From assembly GCF_026914265.1 (NCBI RefSeq), contig NC_069130.1, forward strand, positions 12,389,700-12,453,699: 64,000 nt of DNA. The letters are read 5' to 3'. Every line of letters starts with the position of its first letter. Within the stretch, counting starts at the first letter, position 1. The notes below the pieces were generated by a model that saw nothing but the letters and a program-made list of their open reading frames with translations, did not search any database and was not told the DNA's origin. Made by a program: the position numbers and the translations under genes. The DNA comes from Mya arenaria (taxonomy: Eukaryota > Mollusca > Bivalvia > Myida > Myidae). This document shows, one piece after another, positions 40,822 to 53,000 of this stretch.

Positions 40822-41304
40822 CAGTGTGTGTATACCACGCGATAAACGTCATAGATGCTACGTCGGAAGGCAAAAATTTGCTTAAAATGAAGACTTGAAT
40901 CTAAGATAACTTTTCATTTACGACACCATTTTAAATGAAACAAAGGGCAGTCTATGCCGCTTAAAGACGCCCGCATTTGTTTTATTTCCGAAATTTGATG
41001 AGGTCATTAGTTTCATCAAACACTTCGACAAACCTGTTTCCAAAATAATGTTTTGACAGTGCTTTGTCAGACAGCCGTATTGTGAAAAGGTTTGTCGAAG
41101 TGTTTTAAGAAACTAAACTCGCAATCAAACTCTGGTAAAAGACCGAAGGCGAGGCCACGTAAGCGGCGTAGACTGCGCTATGTTTCATTTAAAATGGTGA
41201 AGAAATTGTATAGTTTTCATTGTTTAAAGTAGTTTTCCAAATCTAATTATTGCCTTCCGACGTAGCATTTATGACGCAATTTATCACGTGGTATACACAC
41301 ACTG
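40822..41304. mobile_element. Foldback transposon, 483 bp, 5-bp target duplication
   Basis: The ends CAGTGTGTGTATACCACG and CGTGGTATACACACACTG are inverted copies, flanked by GTCGT at 40817-40821 and 41305-41309. The symmetry extends far inward (CCATTTTAAATGAAACAAAG against CTATGTTTCATTTAAAATGG), so transcripts could fold into a long hairpin. It lies in the last intron of copy 2 and is absent from copy 1. Confidence 0.93.
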
Positions 41305-42339
41305 GTCGTGTCGATAAAGTTTCTATTGTCTGCTTATCACGACAAGGCATGCTAATGGGAGTAACTTTATGATTATTCATTCTGTTGCTTGTTAATTGTG
41401 TCCAAAATCAGTTTATAGTTTACGTTATAGCGTCCGAAAAATGGAACGATTAAAAAAAGATTAAAAATAGATATGTATGTATTTGTTTTATCAAAATACA
41501 TGTTAACATGTAATCACGAACATACAGTAGTTTGTATGTCCATGAAGTAATTGATACTAATTATAACAATGTACACATAAAATACCCATTGCATAATAAT
41601 ACACATTAATTTGTATTCGCCTTATATCTTAATTTGTTTGCAGGAGTGTCATCGGCAAGAAAGCATTCAGACGATGTTGAGGTACGAACTGGCGCAGGTT
41701 CGAAAGGAAAGGGACGAATTCCGCCAGGCGCTTGATCAACACATGGTCGTCTGCCCGCTACAGTTCCCCGCGCATTTCTATGCGTCAACTTCGAACTCCT
41801 GACAATATGTGAACACTGTCTACTATTTTTAGAAACAGATGTCAACATTTTACCTCGAAGCAGCTAATGACAGCAACACGTCATCACGGTTTTCCCTGAA
41901 ATTGCATTTATGGCGTTACAAAAAAAATCTTGTTTTCGATGTCCCGACATACCGACCATAATATCTTTTGCTAGTCACCTGTGTTTTACCTTTTTTCTCC
42001 TCTATTGAGACACTAGTATTCAGAAGAGACGCGTAGACAAAATGGCGACGGTTTTCAGTGAGAAAAGGATATTCAGACACACTACTTCAAATGAATAAAA
42101 CAAAAATAGTTATTTATATTCCGACGACCTACCTAACCTATATATTATGGTTGTGAAATAGGAAACCAACATTTTGAAACGTTTTGAAACTAAAATATAC
42201 TTGAGCATTTATCATTTTTTTGTGAATACATGAGAAATTCATTTAGTAATTAACTTAGTCAAATTTATTTCCAAATTTACATATTGAATCAAATTACTAT
42301 GTCTTGTTAAGGAAAGAAACGGCATGGTGAGAATGTTGA

Positions 42340-42800
42340 AATATATATTCGCCATATCATTTGATAATATTTAAAATCGGCATTATTTCTTCTTTGTAAA
42401 TGCACAGATATATTCGCCATATCATTTGTTAATATTTAAAATCGGCATTAATTCTACATTGTTAATGCAAAGATATATTCGCCATATCATTTGTTAATAT
42501 TTAAAATCGGCATTATTTCTACTTTGATAATGCACAGATATATTCGCCATATCATTTGTTAATATTTAAAATCGGCATTATTTCTACTTTGTTAACGCAC
42601 AGATATATTCGCCATATCATTTGTTAATATTTAAAATCGGCATTATTTCTACTTTGTTAATGCAAAGATATATTCGCCATATCATTTTTTAATATTTAAA
42701 ATCGGCATTATTTCTACTTTGTTAACGCACAGATATATTCGCCATATCATTTGTTAATATTTAAAATCGGCATTATTTCTACTTTGTTAACGCACATATA
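42340..42800 (+). repeat. 62-bp tandem repeat, about 7 copies, in the copy 2 3' region
   Basis: Units consist of ATATTCGCCATATCATTTG, TTAATATTTAAAATCGGCAT and TTTCTACTTTGTTAACGCAC. They are almost identical, implying recent expansion. Copy 1 has two units, copies 3 and 4 one each. Confidence 0.96.
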
Positions 42801-42804
42801 TATA

Positions 42805-42850
42805 CATGCGCGCTTATTTATTTATTGTTACTCTTTTTCAAAATAAAATA
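42805..42850 (+). promoter_or_regulatory. bZIP copy 2: AU-rich element and poly(A) signal
   Basis: GCGCTTATTTATTTATTG contains the UUAUUUAUU nonamer and is followed by AAAATAAAATAAAA. It is homologous to the element after copy 1. Confidence 0.55.
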
Positions 42851-43079
42851 AAACAACAACAACATAAAAGTGTTATTTTTTATATAAACGATTAACATTT
42901 GCTATCTGATATTTTAAGTCCTATTTTCACTTTGTTTGGGTGGAATATTTTGCTCATTTATGAGTACAGCTGTATTAAATTCTGCACGAGCGGAGGATTT
43001 AATACATGTTGTGTTCTTGTGGGAGTGAGTTGTTTAAATTTATTTATTTTACAACGAATTTGAAACAAGTTATTACACC

Positions 43080-43275
43080 GTTATATTAAACACTCTTGTG
43101 CGAGAGTGTGGTCTTGTGCTGTGTGTGAAACCGGAGTAACGGAGGAAACCCATTTGTCTAACTAAGGTGACCACAAACCAAACTCACATGCGCCCATGCT
43201 GGCAATCGAACAAGGATTGCTTACGTGAGAAGCGAGTGTGCTAACTACATCACTAACAGGACAAGCTAGCTAACC
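43080..43275 (-). mobile_element. tRNA-derived SINE in the copy 2 3' flank
   Basis: Same SINE and same flanks as at 28040-28245 (B box GGTTCGATTGC there, TTGTTCGATTGC here, on the minus strand). It marks the duplication of copies 1 and 2. Confidence 0.7.
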
Positions 43276-43992
43276 TTGACCTCCATCGTAGTGCCAATTT
43301 GTTGAAAATAGATGTAAACAATGAGTAATAATGTTTTGTTGTTTTACCTATTAAGCGGTTTTATATACGTGTACAAAATGAAAAAAAACATGTACATTTC
43401 CATGCGAAGTGATCAGTTAAACGCGTGCCGTGCTTAAAAACAACCGACTCAAAAGCTTGTATCAAAATAATGTCTAACTATACAAATAATCTATGTTTTT
43501 GATTGTTTTTAAATTGACTAAAATGCGTCATCCGCCTCTTTCTCGTGGATTAACCTTAATATCAAACCTATTTGAATAACTTCAGTAATAATCTTAGTTA
43601 TGTGAAATAATGAACAATGTCACAACGACGGATCGATGTAGTCGGCCATGTTTTCGTTTCAAGTTACCCGCTTACGAATGAAATAGTTTCATCAATTAAG
43701 TAGTACGGGATGCAACTATTGATGGAACACATATATAGAAGAAATCGACTTATTTCCCTTTGATACACTTCCCGATCGACAGCTACTGGCCTGCATATAT
43801 TTGATACATTATTTTGTCTTTATAATTATTGTTATTTATTGTCTTATCGGAATATCAGACATGAAACATTCGTTCAAATACGTTTAATACGTCAACAATA
43901 CGTTTGTTGGAACCACGGACGTGGTTTATAGGTCCGTGCTGGAATCAATTTATCACTTGTCAATCGGTATTCCTCGGCTAGTATCAAGATAT

Positions 43993-44079
43993 GGTCTATC
44001 TCGAAGCTTACCGGAGATGGCCGAGTTGTTACGATTGTCTATCTCGAAGCTTGCCGGAGATGGCCGAATTGTTACGATT
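43993..44079. repeat. Direct repeat of about 43 bp, two copies
   Basis: GTCTATCTCGAAGCTTRCCG then GAGATGGCCGARTTGTTACG occurs twice in a row, just upstream of the TATA boxes of bZIP copy 3. Confidence 0.85.
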
Positions 44080-44101
44080 TGTCACTTGTATTAAATTTGC
44101 C

Positions 44102-44216
44102 TATAAATAGTTATTGCACAACAGCTATAAATAACTTATTACACAATCATCGGCGGCGTAAATTCTATTTAAATTGATTGTGAAATAGCGTTGCTTCATT
44201 TTCATCAACGTAAATG
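44102..44216 (+). promoter_or_regulatory. bZIP copy 3: TATA boxes and probable untranslated first exon
   Basis: TATAAAT occurs at 44102-44108 and TATAAATA at 44126-44133. Downstream ATTGTGAAATAGCG and CATCAACGTAAATG|GTACGT align with the untranslated exon and donor of copies 1 and 2. Confidence 0.45.
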
Positions 44217-44633
44217 GTACGTAGCGTTTTACAAATGTAAAGATGTTTAAATAATTCACTAAATTATCCAAAAAAAAAATACTGACACAAAACACGCTGG
44301 AATTACTAATTCAATAAATAGTGGGGGAAATCCGGTGTTTATAAACCGATACACATGATTATAACGAGATACAGATGCCTAGCTATTATGTTATAACAAG
44401 AACGCACATATCTATGTACACATATGGTTTTATTTTTTAACTATAATACTACTATTACTACTAATAATAATAATAATAACAATTAATAATTATAATAATA
44501 ATTATATTTATAAAAAATAGCAAATAAAATAAATAAGTCTACGTCTTATTTTTGAAAAATCTACATTTTCTTAAAAGCATTTGTTTTGAACGAATTTCTA
44601 ATGTCTAATTGTACAGGTTTTTCCAGATCAACC

Positions 44634-46640
44634 ATGCAGTATAAACGGCAGAATTCCAAAATAAACGTTTACGTTACCATGGAGGACAATAAACACGCGC
44701 AAATTGTTCCGTCAGTGGTACCAACCGTTGTTAGCTGCTTATTTGACAATTATGATGGATTTATTGACTATTCAACGAAAGTGAATGTTGGACATTGTAG
44801 CACAATAAACGCAAGTGACATTAAAACTGATGCAAGGTCTGTGAAAAGTGTCGGGAAATACTCACATTTAGATTCTATTGGAGCATATGGATATTCAAAT
44901 ACAAGTTTTTCCTCTGACATCATTGTGTCAGATTCCGACAGTGATTACGTAAATGACGTCTCGCGACGCCAGCTTCTAGAAAACGGGTTGACGCCGTTTA
45001 TAAAAGAGGAACTGAAATATTCCATTCAGACAAAACGGTTAAAAGAGGGAAAGCAGGAATTGAAAGTGGAATTTAGCCCCCCACCGGAAGATGTGGTATG
45101 TAATTCAACGTTATTTTAAGCAAAATTTACCGCAACCATTAATTAATAATTTGCGATTCAATTATTGTTTCAACATATCAAAAATCTTTGACAATCAAAA
45201 ACAAAACAAAATCTCTTGACGTACAACTAGTTTGACTAATAGTGTACATTCTCATTTATACGTGTGACAAACAATACATAAAGAAAGTTCGCTATTTCCC
45301 ATGTTCTATTTTAAATACCGTATGACAGAAGTTTCCGGTTGGGAATTTTATCAATCTTTTTGCAAGGGTTCTTGGAAGCGAAGACGCTCAAAACGTATTT
45401 GGAATCAAGTTAGGATGGTAATAATATTGATCGATTTGTCATGTTGTTTGGTATTAATAAGCCAATGTGTAAACAATTTGAAGTATCTTTAATGGAGGAA
45501 GCGGCAAATTGGACATAAACATCTTAAAGGATTAAATTTATTTCCCAATAAAATGCCTTCTCTTAAATTAACCCGGATTTTGTTACAGCTTACACCGGAA
45601 GAGGAAGAGCGTGTAGAAAAACGGCGCGTGCAGAATAGAATGGCCGCGCGCCGCTTCCGGGACAAACAAAAAGACAGAGCCCACACTTTGCAGAAGGTAA
45701 ATTTGAAAAAAAAAGTTAAACAATAGTATCAATATCTATTTGGTATTACTTGCAACAATCTTGGCTTTGTAAAATACTTTTAATTTTGCTTCGTGATATT
45801 GCTATTTAAACTTACGATCACAGGGTTAAATGTGTGTGTTTGATGCAGTAGAGGAGCTTTGTGTTTGATGCAGCAGAAGAGCTTTGTGTTTGATGCAGCA
45901 GAAGAGCTTTAACAACACAGATATTTAAGCAGCAACATTATCTAAATTGAATAGTATCTTTACAGGACAATTAACCAGATTTTGAAAAAAAAAAACATTC
46001 ATTTTTTCGATATTTTGGAATGCTTTCAAAAGAAAACCATGAAGGCATGTTGTATTTTTTGAAAATCTCGTTGAAGCGAATTGTTCACATTAGGAAATAC
46101 AAAACAAAACAGTAAATTAAATCAAAGGTGTGGTGTGTCCATTTATTTGTCATTGTCTGCCTATCAGCAAAAGCGTGTTAATGAGAGAAACTTGATAATA
46201 TTGCATTATGTTTTTATCGATTGCTTGTTAATTGTGTCAACAGTTTTTGTATATCTCGTTCCGTCCTTAAAATGGAACTAAATATTTATAAGTACAAAAA
46301 AGTAAATAAAAAATATTTATTTGTTTTAACAAGATTAATCACATAAAATCAAGGATATGTTGGTGATTTATTTTATTATTGTAACATTTTAGACATTAAA
46401 TGTCCATTATATAAAAATATATATACACATCAATATGTTTATGTATAAACCTTACATCGTTATCATTTTCATGTGTTTTAGGAGTGTCATCGCCTACAAA
46501 GCATTCAGACGGAGTTAAGGTACGAACTGGCGCAGGTACGAAAGGAAAGGGACGAACTCCGCCAGACGCTTGATCAACACATGGCCGTCTGCCCGCTACA
46601 GTTTCCCGCGCATTTCCATGCGTCAACTTCGAATTCTTGA
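44634..46640 (+). CDS. ATF3/JDP2-like bZIP transcription factor, copy 3 (242 aa)
   Basis: Coding exons are 44634-45095 (154 codons), 45589-45696 (36) and 46482-46640 (52 plus stop), all phase 0. The ATG follows the TTGTACAG / TTTCCAG acceptors by a few bases, which is why I prefer it to the in-frame ATG at 44586. The LTPFIKEELKYSIQ block and the basic region NRMAARRFRDKQK are identical to copy 1. Zipper d positions after TLQK are L, L, V, L, H, one more Leu than in copies 1 and 4. The acidic region is the most changed (NYDGFIDYSTKVN). Intact splice sites and frame suggest a working gene. Confidence 0.87.
45832..45912 (+). repeat. 30-bp tandem repeat, 3 copies
   Basis: TGTGTTTGATGCAGCAGAAG with an AGCTT tail repeats three times in intron 2 of copy 3. 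Confidence 0.85.
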
Positions 46641-46895
46641 CAACATGTGAACACTGTCAACTATTTTTAGAAACGGACTAAACTATCGTGATGTCAACAT
46701 TTTACCTCATAGGAGCTGAAAACAGGAACACGTTTTAATGGAGTTTTCTGGAATTGCATTCATAACAAAACAAAAGTGTTTTCCCACAAAACAGTTGTGA
46801 AAAGGAACACGTTTTAAAGTATATATTCGAGGAGAAAACCCCAATATATGTTCCCACGGTTGTCAGTGTGAAAAGGACATTTGGTCACCGGAATG

Positions 46896-46897
<2 letters not shown>

Positions 46898-46934
<37 letters not shown>
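46898..46934. repeat. Poly(A) run of about 37 bases
   Basis: A long A run in the 3' region of copy 3. It could be the tail of a retroposed sequence, but no SINE head or target duplication is visible next to it. Confidence 0.9.
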
Positions 46935-46937
<3 letters not shown>

Positions 46938-47274
46938 GTGTGTTTTTGGCCTCTTTTAAGGATTGCAAGCTTCATGAAGACACGACATCGAAAGAGAAAT
47001 TTCGTCATGAAATCTTTGGGGTCAAAATTTGAAACTGTTCGATAATGCAGGAGGTTTTATCATTTTGACGTACTCAGCTTTTTATTAACCACACGATCAA
47101 TTTCGATTTACTGTATGTAATTACATGTATTAACATTATCAAATGACTAATATGTATTGTTAAGGAAAGAAACGTCAAGCTGAGATTGTTGAAATATATA
47201 TTCGCCATATCATTTGTCAGTATTTAATTAAAATCAGCATAATTACAAATTTGTAAACGCACAATTATACATGC

Positions 47275-47390
47275 GCGCTTATTTATTTATGTATTTATTT
47301 ATTATCTATTTATTGTTACATTTGTTCAAAATACAGCACCAAAAAACAACAAAGTGTTATTTTCTATATGAAGAAATAAACGTTATGCTT
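47275..47390 (+). promoter_or_regulatory. bZIP copy 3: AU-rich element and candidate poly(A) signal
   Basis: CGCTTATTTATTTATGTATT runs on into several more ATTTA words, the strongest AU-rich element of the four copies. AATAAA occurs at 47384-47389. Confidence 0.55.
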
Positions 47391-48248
47391 CATCTATGAA
47401 CTCCTGACTTCACTTGGATTTTGGCAGAATATTTTGCTTATTTATTAAAACAGTAGAATTAAAATGCCACACGAGCGCTCGAGTACAACGGGGTCAGTGG
47501 TCCAGAAATGTAATATAATTCATGTTCATGTTATTTATGGAGGTTGTTGAGGTGTGGGTAATACTATCATACCTCCACCCACCCCGTTCTAAAAAATGGC
47601 TGAGGACCGATATCACCCCCAACCACCCAGGACCCCAGCCCTAAACACTATAATTACGTACAAAACAGCTAAACTTTTGTTGCGTTCCAACTATTCGACT
47701 ATCATGTACAGACCTAGTTTTCTTGATCGCACCAAGATATAGGGTCTATGAGTTCAACTGACAAATAGGGTTAGGGGCTTATTCGTATAGTAAGCCCTTA
47801 CAGAACCCATACGGTAATGACCTATTTTAAAGCAGGAACAGAACAGAACATAAAATTGTTTCACTTCAAACATTCAACAATGTACATACATACAATTAAA
47901 TAGATCAAAATTACCCTTGGTGATTTTAAAAGCAGGAAATCATCATAAACCGTTTAGTTGGTACGTCTTCGCAATATATCGATTTCTACAGGGGACAAGC
48001 CCACTGACCACCAAAAGTCAATGGTTTCCGATTGTTGAGGGTGTAACGTCCGTTTCCGTTTTTTTTTAACCGACCTTCATTTTCTTCCTTAATTCTGTGA
48101 AACAAATTCATTATTAACGATTTTGAGTCCGCGTATTTTAAGTAGTTGCGTTTTGTGCACCGTCCTTCATTTTCATTCTGTGTTCTGTGTGACAAATACT
48201 ATTCTACGATTTTAAGTCTGTGAATCAGTTATGTGTACAGCATACAAC

Positions 48249-48600
48249 CCTTTTGAGTCCCGAAAACTTTTGAAGAGGCCCACGAATACCGCGTACCACC
48301 ATTTAGAGTCCCGAAAACTCTTGAAAAGGTCCACAAATACGGCGTACCACCATTTAGAGTCCCGAAAACTCTTGAAAAGGTCCACAAATACGGCGTACCA
48401 CCATTTTGAGTCCCGAAAACTCTTGATAAAGGCCCACGAATATGGCATACCACCATTTTGAGTCCCGAAAACTCTTGAAAAAGGCCCACGAATACGGCAT
48501 ACCACCATTTTGAGTCCCGAAAACTCTTGAAAAGGTCCACGAATACGGCGTACCACCATTTTGAGTCCCGAAAACTCTTGATAAAGGTCCACAAATACCG
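48249..48600. repeat. 51-bp minisatellite, about 7 copies
   Basis: Units carry GAGTCCCGAAAACTCTTGAA, GGTCCACGAATACGGC and GTACCACCATTT. Frames of over 120 codons on the minus strand in two phases are repeat artefacts (51 is a multiple of 3). Confidence 0.96.
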
Positions 48601-48816
48601 CTTACTGCCGCTAACTATCCAAGGTTTCTAACTCCAACGGGCATTACGTATGCTTAAAACGAGTTGTCTCGTTATGATGTCTATTAAAGGTTATTTATTA
48701 CACTACCTGCATTTCACAACTGATAGGTAACTATTTAAATCGATAGTAATATTAATAGTAAAATACATGGACATGCATTTGGCAATTTAAATCGATTGTG
48801 AAATGGTTCCAATCAC

Positions 48817-48854
48817 TATATAAACGTCCATTATACGGAGCGTTTATTTCGTAG
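48817..48854 (+). promoter_or_regulatory. bZIP copy 4: candidate TATA box and untranslated exon
   Basis: TATATAAA lies at 48817-48824 and a CGTAG|GTAAAA donor ends at 48854. The flanking GATTGTGAAAT word is shared with the other copies but lies before the TATA box here, so homology is partial. Confidence 0.35.
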
Positions 48855-49068
48855 GTAAAACGTTGTCTGTGAAAGACTTAAAATAATACATGCGCTTGGT
48901 GTTTAAGTAATAGTTAGAATATATTGTGCAATATCTTATGATGATCTTATGAAATGTTGAGCTAGCGAAGCGAGCGCGCCTTTCTTGTATTATATTCCAA
49001 CTGACTTATATTAAAACGTGTGTTCAGCAGGCGGGAACCAAATTATGACGTGCGTGTCTGTTAATTAA

Positions 49069-49427
49069 AGCAGCACTCTCACAGATTAACAGTTTTGACT
49101 TTTTTTTTAGATTTTTTCTCAGAACCAGCGAATTTTGGTATGAATGTCTTCAATTCAGTCATATAGTATAACCCACATTAGAACACTTCTCAATTGTTTG
49201 GAAAACTGCTGAAAACGTACTTTTCATAAAGCGTTAGTAATGCTTTAAGCCATAAGCCATAAAATATCATTTTTCGAACAATAATATGAAAAAACTGCAA
49301 TCTAATCTTTTGTCAGCAATTTTGCATCACTGCTTTCCAGACATTAAAGCAAAAGCAAAACTATCTCATTCCAGGGCAAAAAATATTGTACAGGTTTTTC
49401 CAGATCAACCATAAGTTGTCAAAACGG
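49069..49427. mobile_element. Damaged TTAA-type MITE with a captured bZIP splice-site fragment
   Basis: It begins AGCAGCACTCTCACAGATTA after TTAA, as in the 27.56 and 57.18 kb relatives, but the right end is lost. A 28-bp piece (49385-49412) replaces a few bases of MITE sequence and is identical to 44608-44635, the acceptor and start-codon region of bZIP copy 3. Confidence 0.8.
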
Positions 49428-49638
49428 TTGTATTGTGATAGTACACGTGCACATTTTACATGTCTTATCAATTTTGCGTGAAACTTATTGGGATGCCGAT
49501 AGACAATCATTCCCATTCATCAGAAGTAAGACAATGAAAAATCTATGATGTATGCATAGCATCATCGCTCTCGTGTACGATAATGATAGGCAATATCATT
49601 GGCTAAAAAATAATGTTATAATCTAAGTGTGACATTAA

Positions 49639-50007
49639 AGATGCACTCTTACTCCGAAAATAGACATACCACATTTAATAATATAGCTTTAATATTCTAA
49701 AAGGATGAATAAATGTCGAAAACAATTGATTTTATGAAGGATACCTAGTTTAATTTGAAGGAAATGAGCATCAAACACGGTATTTCTTCCTTATAAGACT
49801 ATAGTAGACCACAGTATATCTTTTAGCATTCACCAATCATTTAATATTTTTGCACTTTCTGCTGTTAAATACACGCTTACAGTCTTGTTATCAGTAATAA
49901 ACATTTTTCATAAATGCATTATTTAGTAAGTAGTTAAAGATTTATCAGTCAAAATTGGTATTTGTTATACATGTGTATGTATTGATTTTAAATAGGAGTG
50001 TCACTTG
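49639..50007. repeat. Dispersed element related to 60932-61110
   Basis: Begins AGATGCACTCTTACTCC after TTAA. Shared words with the 60.9 kb copy include ATTTGAAGGAAATGAG-like text, TTATCAGTCAAAATTG and TACATGTGTATGTATTGATT. The far end is unclear. Confidence 0.6.
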
Positions 50008-50219
50008 AAATTACCTGTAATACATGTACTAATAAAAGTACTAGCTATAAAGATAACTTATACTATGAGTTCGCTGGGAATCCCACCACTTTCGCGGTTT
50101 ACGTCGTGTATAAAAGGCATCCATCCTGACGTTAAAATTAACAGTTCAAATCGTTCAATGCCGATAGAGGGAACATTTTGATAATAAAAAAATAAATAAG
50201 AAAATGAATACATAAATAA

Positions 50220-50229
50220 TAATGGTAAC

Positions 50230-50267
<38 letters not shown>

Positions 50268-50335
50268 AAAATAATAATAATAATAATAATCATAGTAATA
50301 ACATATAATGACATATAATAATAATAATAACAATA
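50220..50335. repeat. (AAT)n microsatellite in front of bZIP copy 4
   Basis: AAT repeats with interruptions, about 150 bp before the first coding exon, as in the other copies. Confidence 0.95.
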
Positions 50336-50490
50336 ATATTTTTCAATGAATGCGAAACAAAGATACGCTTTAATTTTTAAAAAATTCAGTCTGATATTCT
50401 TTTTTCGAAAATACGCAAGTTTTAGATATCGCATTAGGTCAGCAAGAACATTTCTCATGTTTAAATTTACAGCCTAGATCCAGCTGAAAG

Positions 50491-53000
50491 ATGCTGTATA
50501 AGCATCAGAAATCCAGAATAGACTGTTACACTACCATGGAGGAAGATAAACACGCGCAAGTTGTTCCGTCAGTGGTACCCACCGTTGTTAGCGGATTATT
50601 TGACAATTCGGAGTCAGATGAAAACACTGACTATTCAACGTCAGATAATGTTGGACAATGCAGCACAATAAACGCAAGTGACATTAGATCTGATGCAAGG
50701 TCTGTGAACAGTGTCGGGAAATACTCACATTTAAATTCTAATGGTGCATGTGGATATACAAATACAAGTTATACCTCTGAAGTCGTTGTATCAGATTCCG
50801 GCAGTGATGACGTCGATGACGTCACACGACGTGAGCTTTTAGAAAACGGGTTGACGCCGTTTATAAAAGAGGAATTGAAATATTCCATTCAGACAAAACG
50901 GTTAAAAGAGGGAAAGCAGGAATTGAAAGTGGAATTTAGTCCCCCACCGGACGATGTGGTATGTACGAGTATTTCAATAAACTTTACCACCACCATAAAT
51001 TCATTAATTTCGATTTAAATATTGTTTCAGTATCTACTTTTCCCTGAGGGATTTGCAAAATATTAAGAAACAACTCGACGTACAATTATTCAAACTTGTA
51101 CATTCACATCGAAAATCCGTATTTCCCGTGTTTTTTTATTTAAATATATAAATACCGTATATTAGTCGTTTCCGGTTCGGTATTTTTCAATCATTTGACG
51201 AGGGTTCTAGGAAACGAGGAGAATCATTAATCGATGTGAAAACGAATTATAAGTGTAATTAGAACTCGACCTACATTTTCAGCCAATGAAATTGCAAATA
51301 GGCAAATCATTAAGTACTTGGTTTGATTATTTACTATTTCTAAGATCCATCTATTTGTTTAAAATATGCATTCAACTAAAATGTGTTCCTTGGAATTGAC
51401 AAGCTAAATTTAAACACTTTGAACTTTCATAGAGGAAGCGGCAATTCGACCTAAACTTTGTATAGGCTAAAATACGTTACTTTTCTACCTACTAAAATTG
51501 CCTTCTCTTTAACTAACCCGGACGTTGTTACAGCTTACACCGGAAGAGGAAGAGCGTGTGGAAAAACGGCGCGTGCAGAACAGAATGGCCGCGCGCCGCT
51601 TCCGGGACAAACAGAAAGAAAGAGCCCACACTTTGCAGAAGGTAAATTTGAAAAGCATTCAATTTATTCTTTTTAGATTAAACATATATGTGGTAAAGCT
51701 TTTAAAAATAGTGCTTTTATAAAAAAATGTTAATTTTGTTTCGCATCACTTTTGCTTTGAAAGTAGCGTCATTAATGCACAAGTCAATTGTAACCACGCC
51801 CCCCCCCCCCCCAAAGGTCCGGGGGTATACAGGGGACAGCCGAGGAAATGGGCCGTGTTTTTACCTTTCAGGTGGCCCCGCAGTGCCGGGTGAATGCGGT
51901 GGTTTTGTCTTCGCACAAAATATAGCGGGGAGTGGGCCTAACCTAAGGTCCCTTGGGTGAGGGGGCATTTGGCAACAGTTTATATCCGCAGGGCGGTGAT
52001 TTTAGGCGGGGTTGGCTGGACCGAAAGTCAAAGTCCCCGCAATTACCCGGATCGGGGGGGGGGGGCGTTGTTACAAATGACTGGTGCATAACCTCAAGGA
52101 AAACCCTACTTGAACTTATGACCGCATGGCTAAATGTGTGTATTTTTATGCGGAAGAAAAGACAAAAGCAATTTAAGTAGCAACATAATTCAAGCAGAAA
52201 AGTATCTTAACCATTTTTTTAAAGAACCATTTGCCTATTTGATTTTAATGGATTGCAATTAGAATAAAACCACAGTAAGTGGGAGAGGTGTTTGTACGAG
52301 TTGTAAAACAAATCACGTTTAAGAGAAATATCTATACATGGAAAACCAAATCAATCCTTATTATCAATTTAAATAGTTCTCTCAATCGAAGGAGTGGCGT
52401 GCATATTTAGATATCATAGTGAGCTTATCATGACATGCATGTGTTTATGATAGTAACTTAATAATAACATTACATTCTCTTTGCATAACATTCTTGTATC
52501 CAATGTCAGTTTTTGTATATCTCATTTTGCACTTAACAATCACGGCACGATATATTGATAAGAATAATTTTTTTTTATAAATATATGTTTTTAAAAAAAA
52601 ATCCACTTATGATCACGAACATGGTGGTAGCTATGTAACATCCGATATAATGTGAAAATGGCACGCCTACTAATTTAAATGAGGCGGTGGCTATGCGCCA
52701 CACGAACATGGTTTATATGTCGGTGATTAATATAATAATTATTGTAACATTTTAGACATAAAATGCACACAGCTTATAAATACACATTAACATGTTTTTG
52801 TATACGCCTTATATCGTTTACAAAAATTTCATATTATTTAGGAGTGTCATCGACTACAAAGCATTCAAACGGAGTTGAGGTACGAACTGGCGCAGGTACG
52901 AAAGGAAAGGGACGAATTCCGCCAGGCGCTTGAACAACACATGGCCGCTTGCCCGCTACAGTTTCCCGCGCGTTTCCATGCGTCAACTTCGAACTCTTGA
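50491..53000 (+). CDS. ATF3/JDP2-like bZIP transcription factor, copy 4 (244 aa)
   Basis: Coding exons are 50491-50958 (156 codons), 51534-51641 (36) and 52842-53000 (52 plus stop), phase 0 throughout. The N terminus is the most changed of the copies (MLYKHQKSRIDCYTT). The LTPFIKEELKYSIQ block, SPPPDDV and the NRMAARRFRDKQK basic region are retained; DR becomes ER before AHTLQK. Zipper d positions after TLQK are L, L, V, F, H. The last codons read CPLQFPARFHASTSNS. No stops or broken splice sites are seen. The long first intron holds two transposon relatives and intron 2 a GC-rich one. Confidence 0.87.
51788..52076. mobile_element. GC-rich inverted-repeat element in intron 2 of copy 4
   Basis: The ends TTGTAACCACGCCCCC and GGGGCGTTGTTACAA are inverted copies around a GC-rich core that stands out from the AT-rich surroundings. 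It is absent from the same intron of copies 1-3. Frames of 65-77 codons inside are unrecognised. Confidence 0.75.

Noticed and set aside
44586-44633. Upstream in-frame ATG of bZIP copy 3
   Set aside because: It lies before the conserved splice acceptor and has no counterpart in the other copies.
46898-46934. Poly(A) run as evidence of a processed pseudogene
   Set aside because: No intron-less coding text or target duplication was found beside it.
48212-48594. Two overlapping frames of over 120 codons
   Set aside because: They follow a 51-bp tandem repeat in two phases on the same strand, so they are repeat artefacts.
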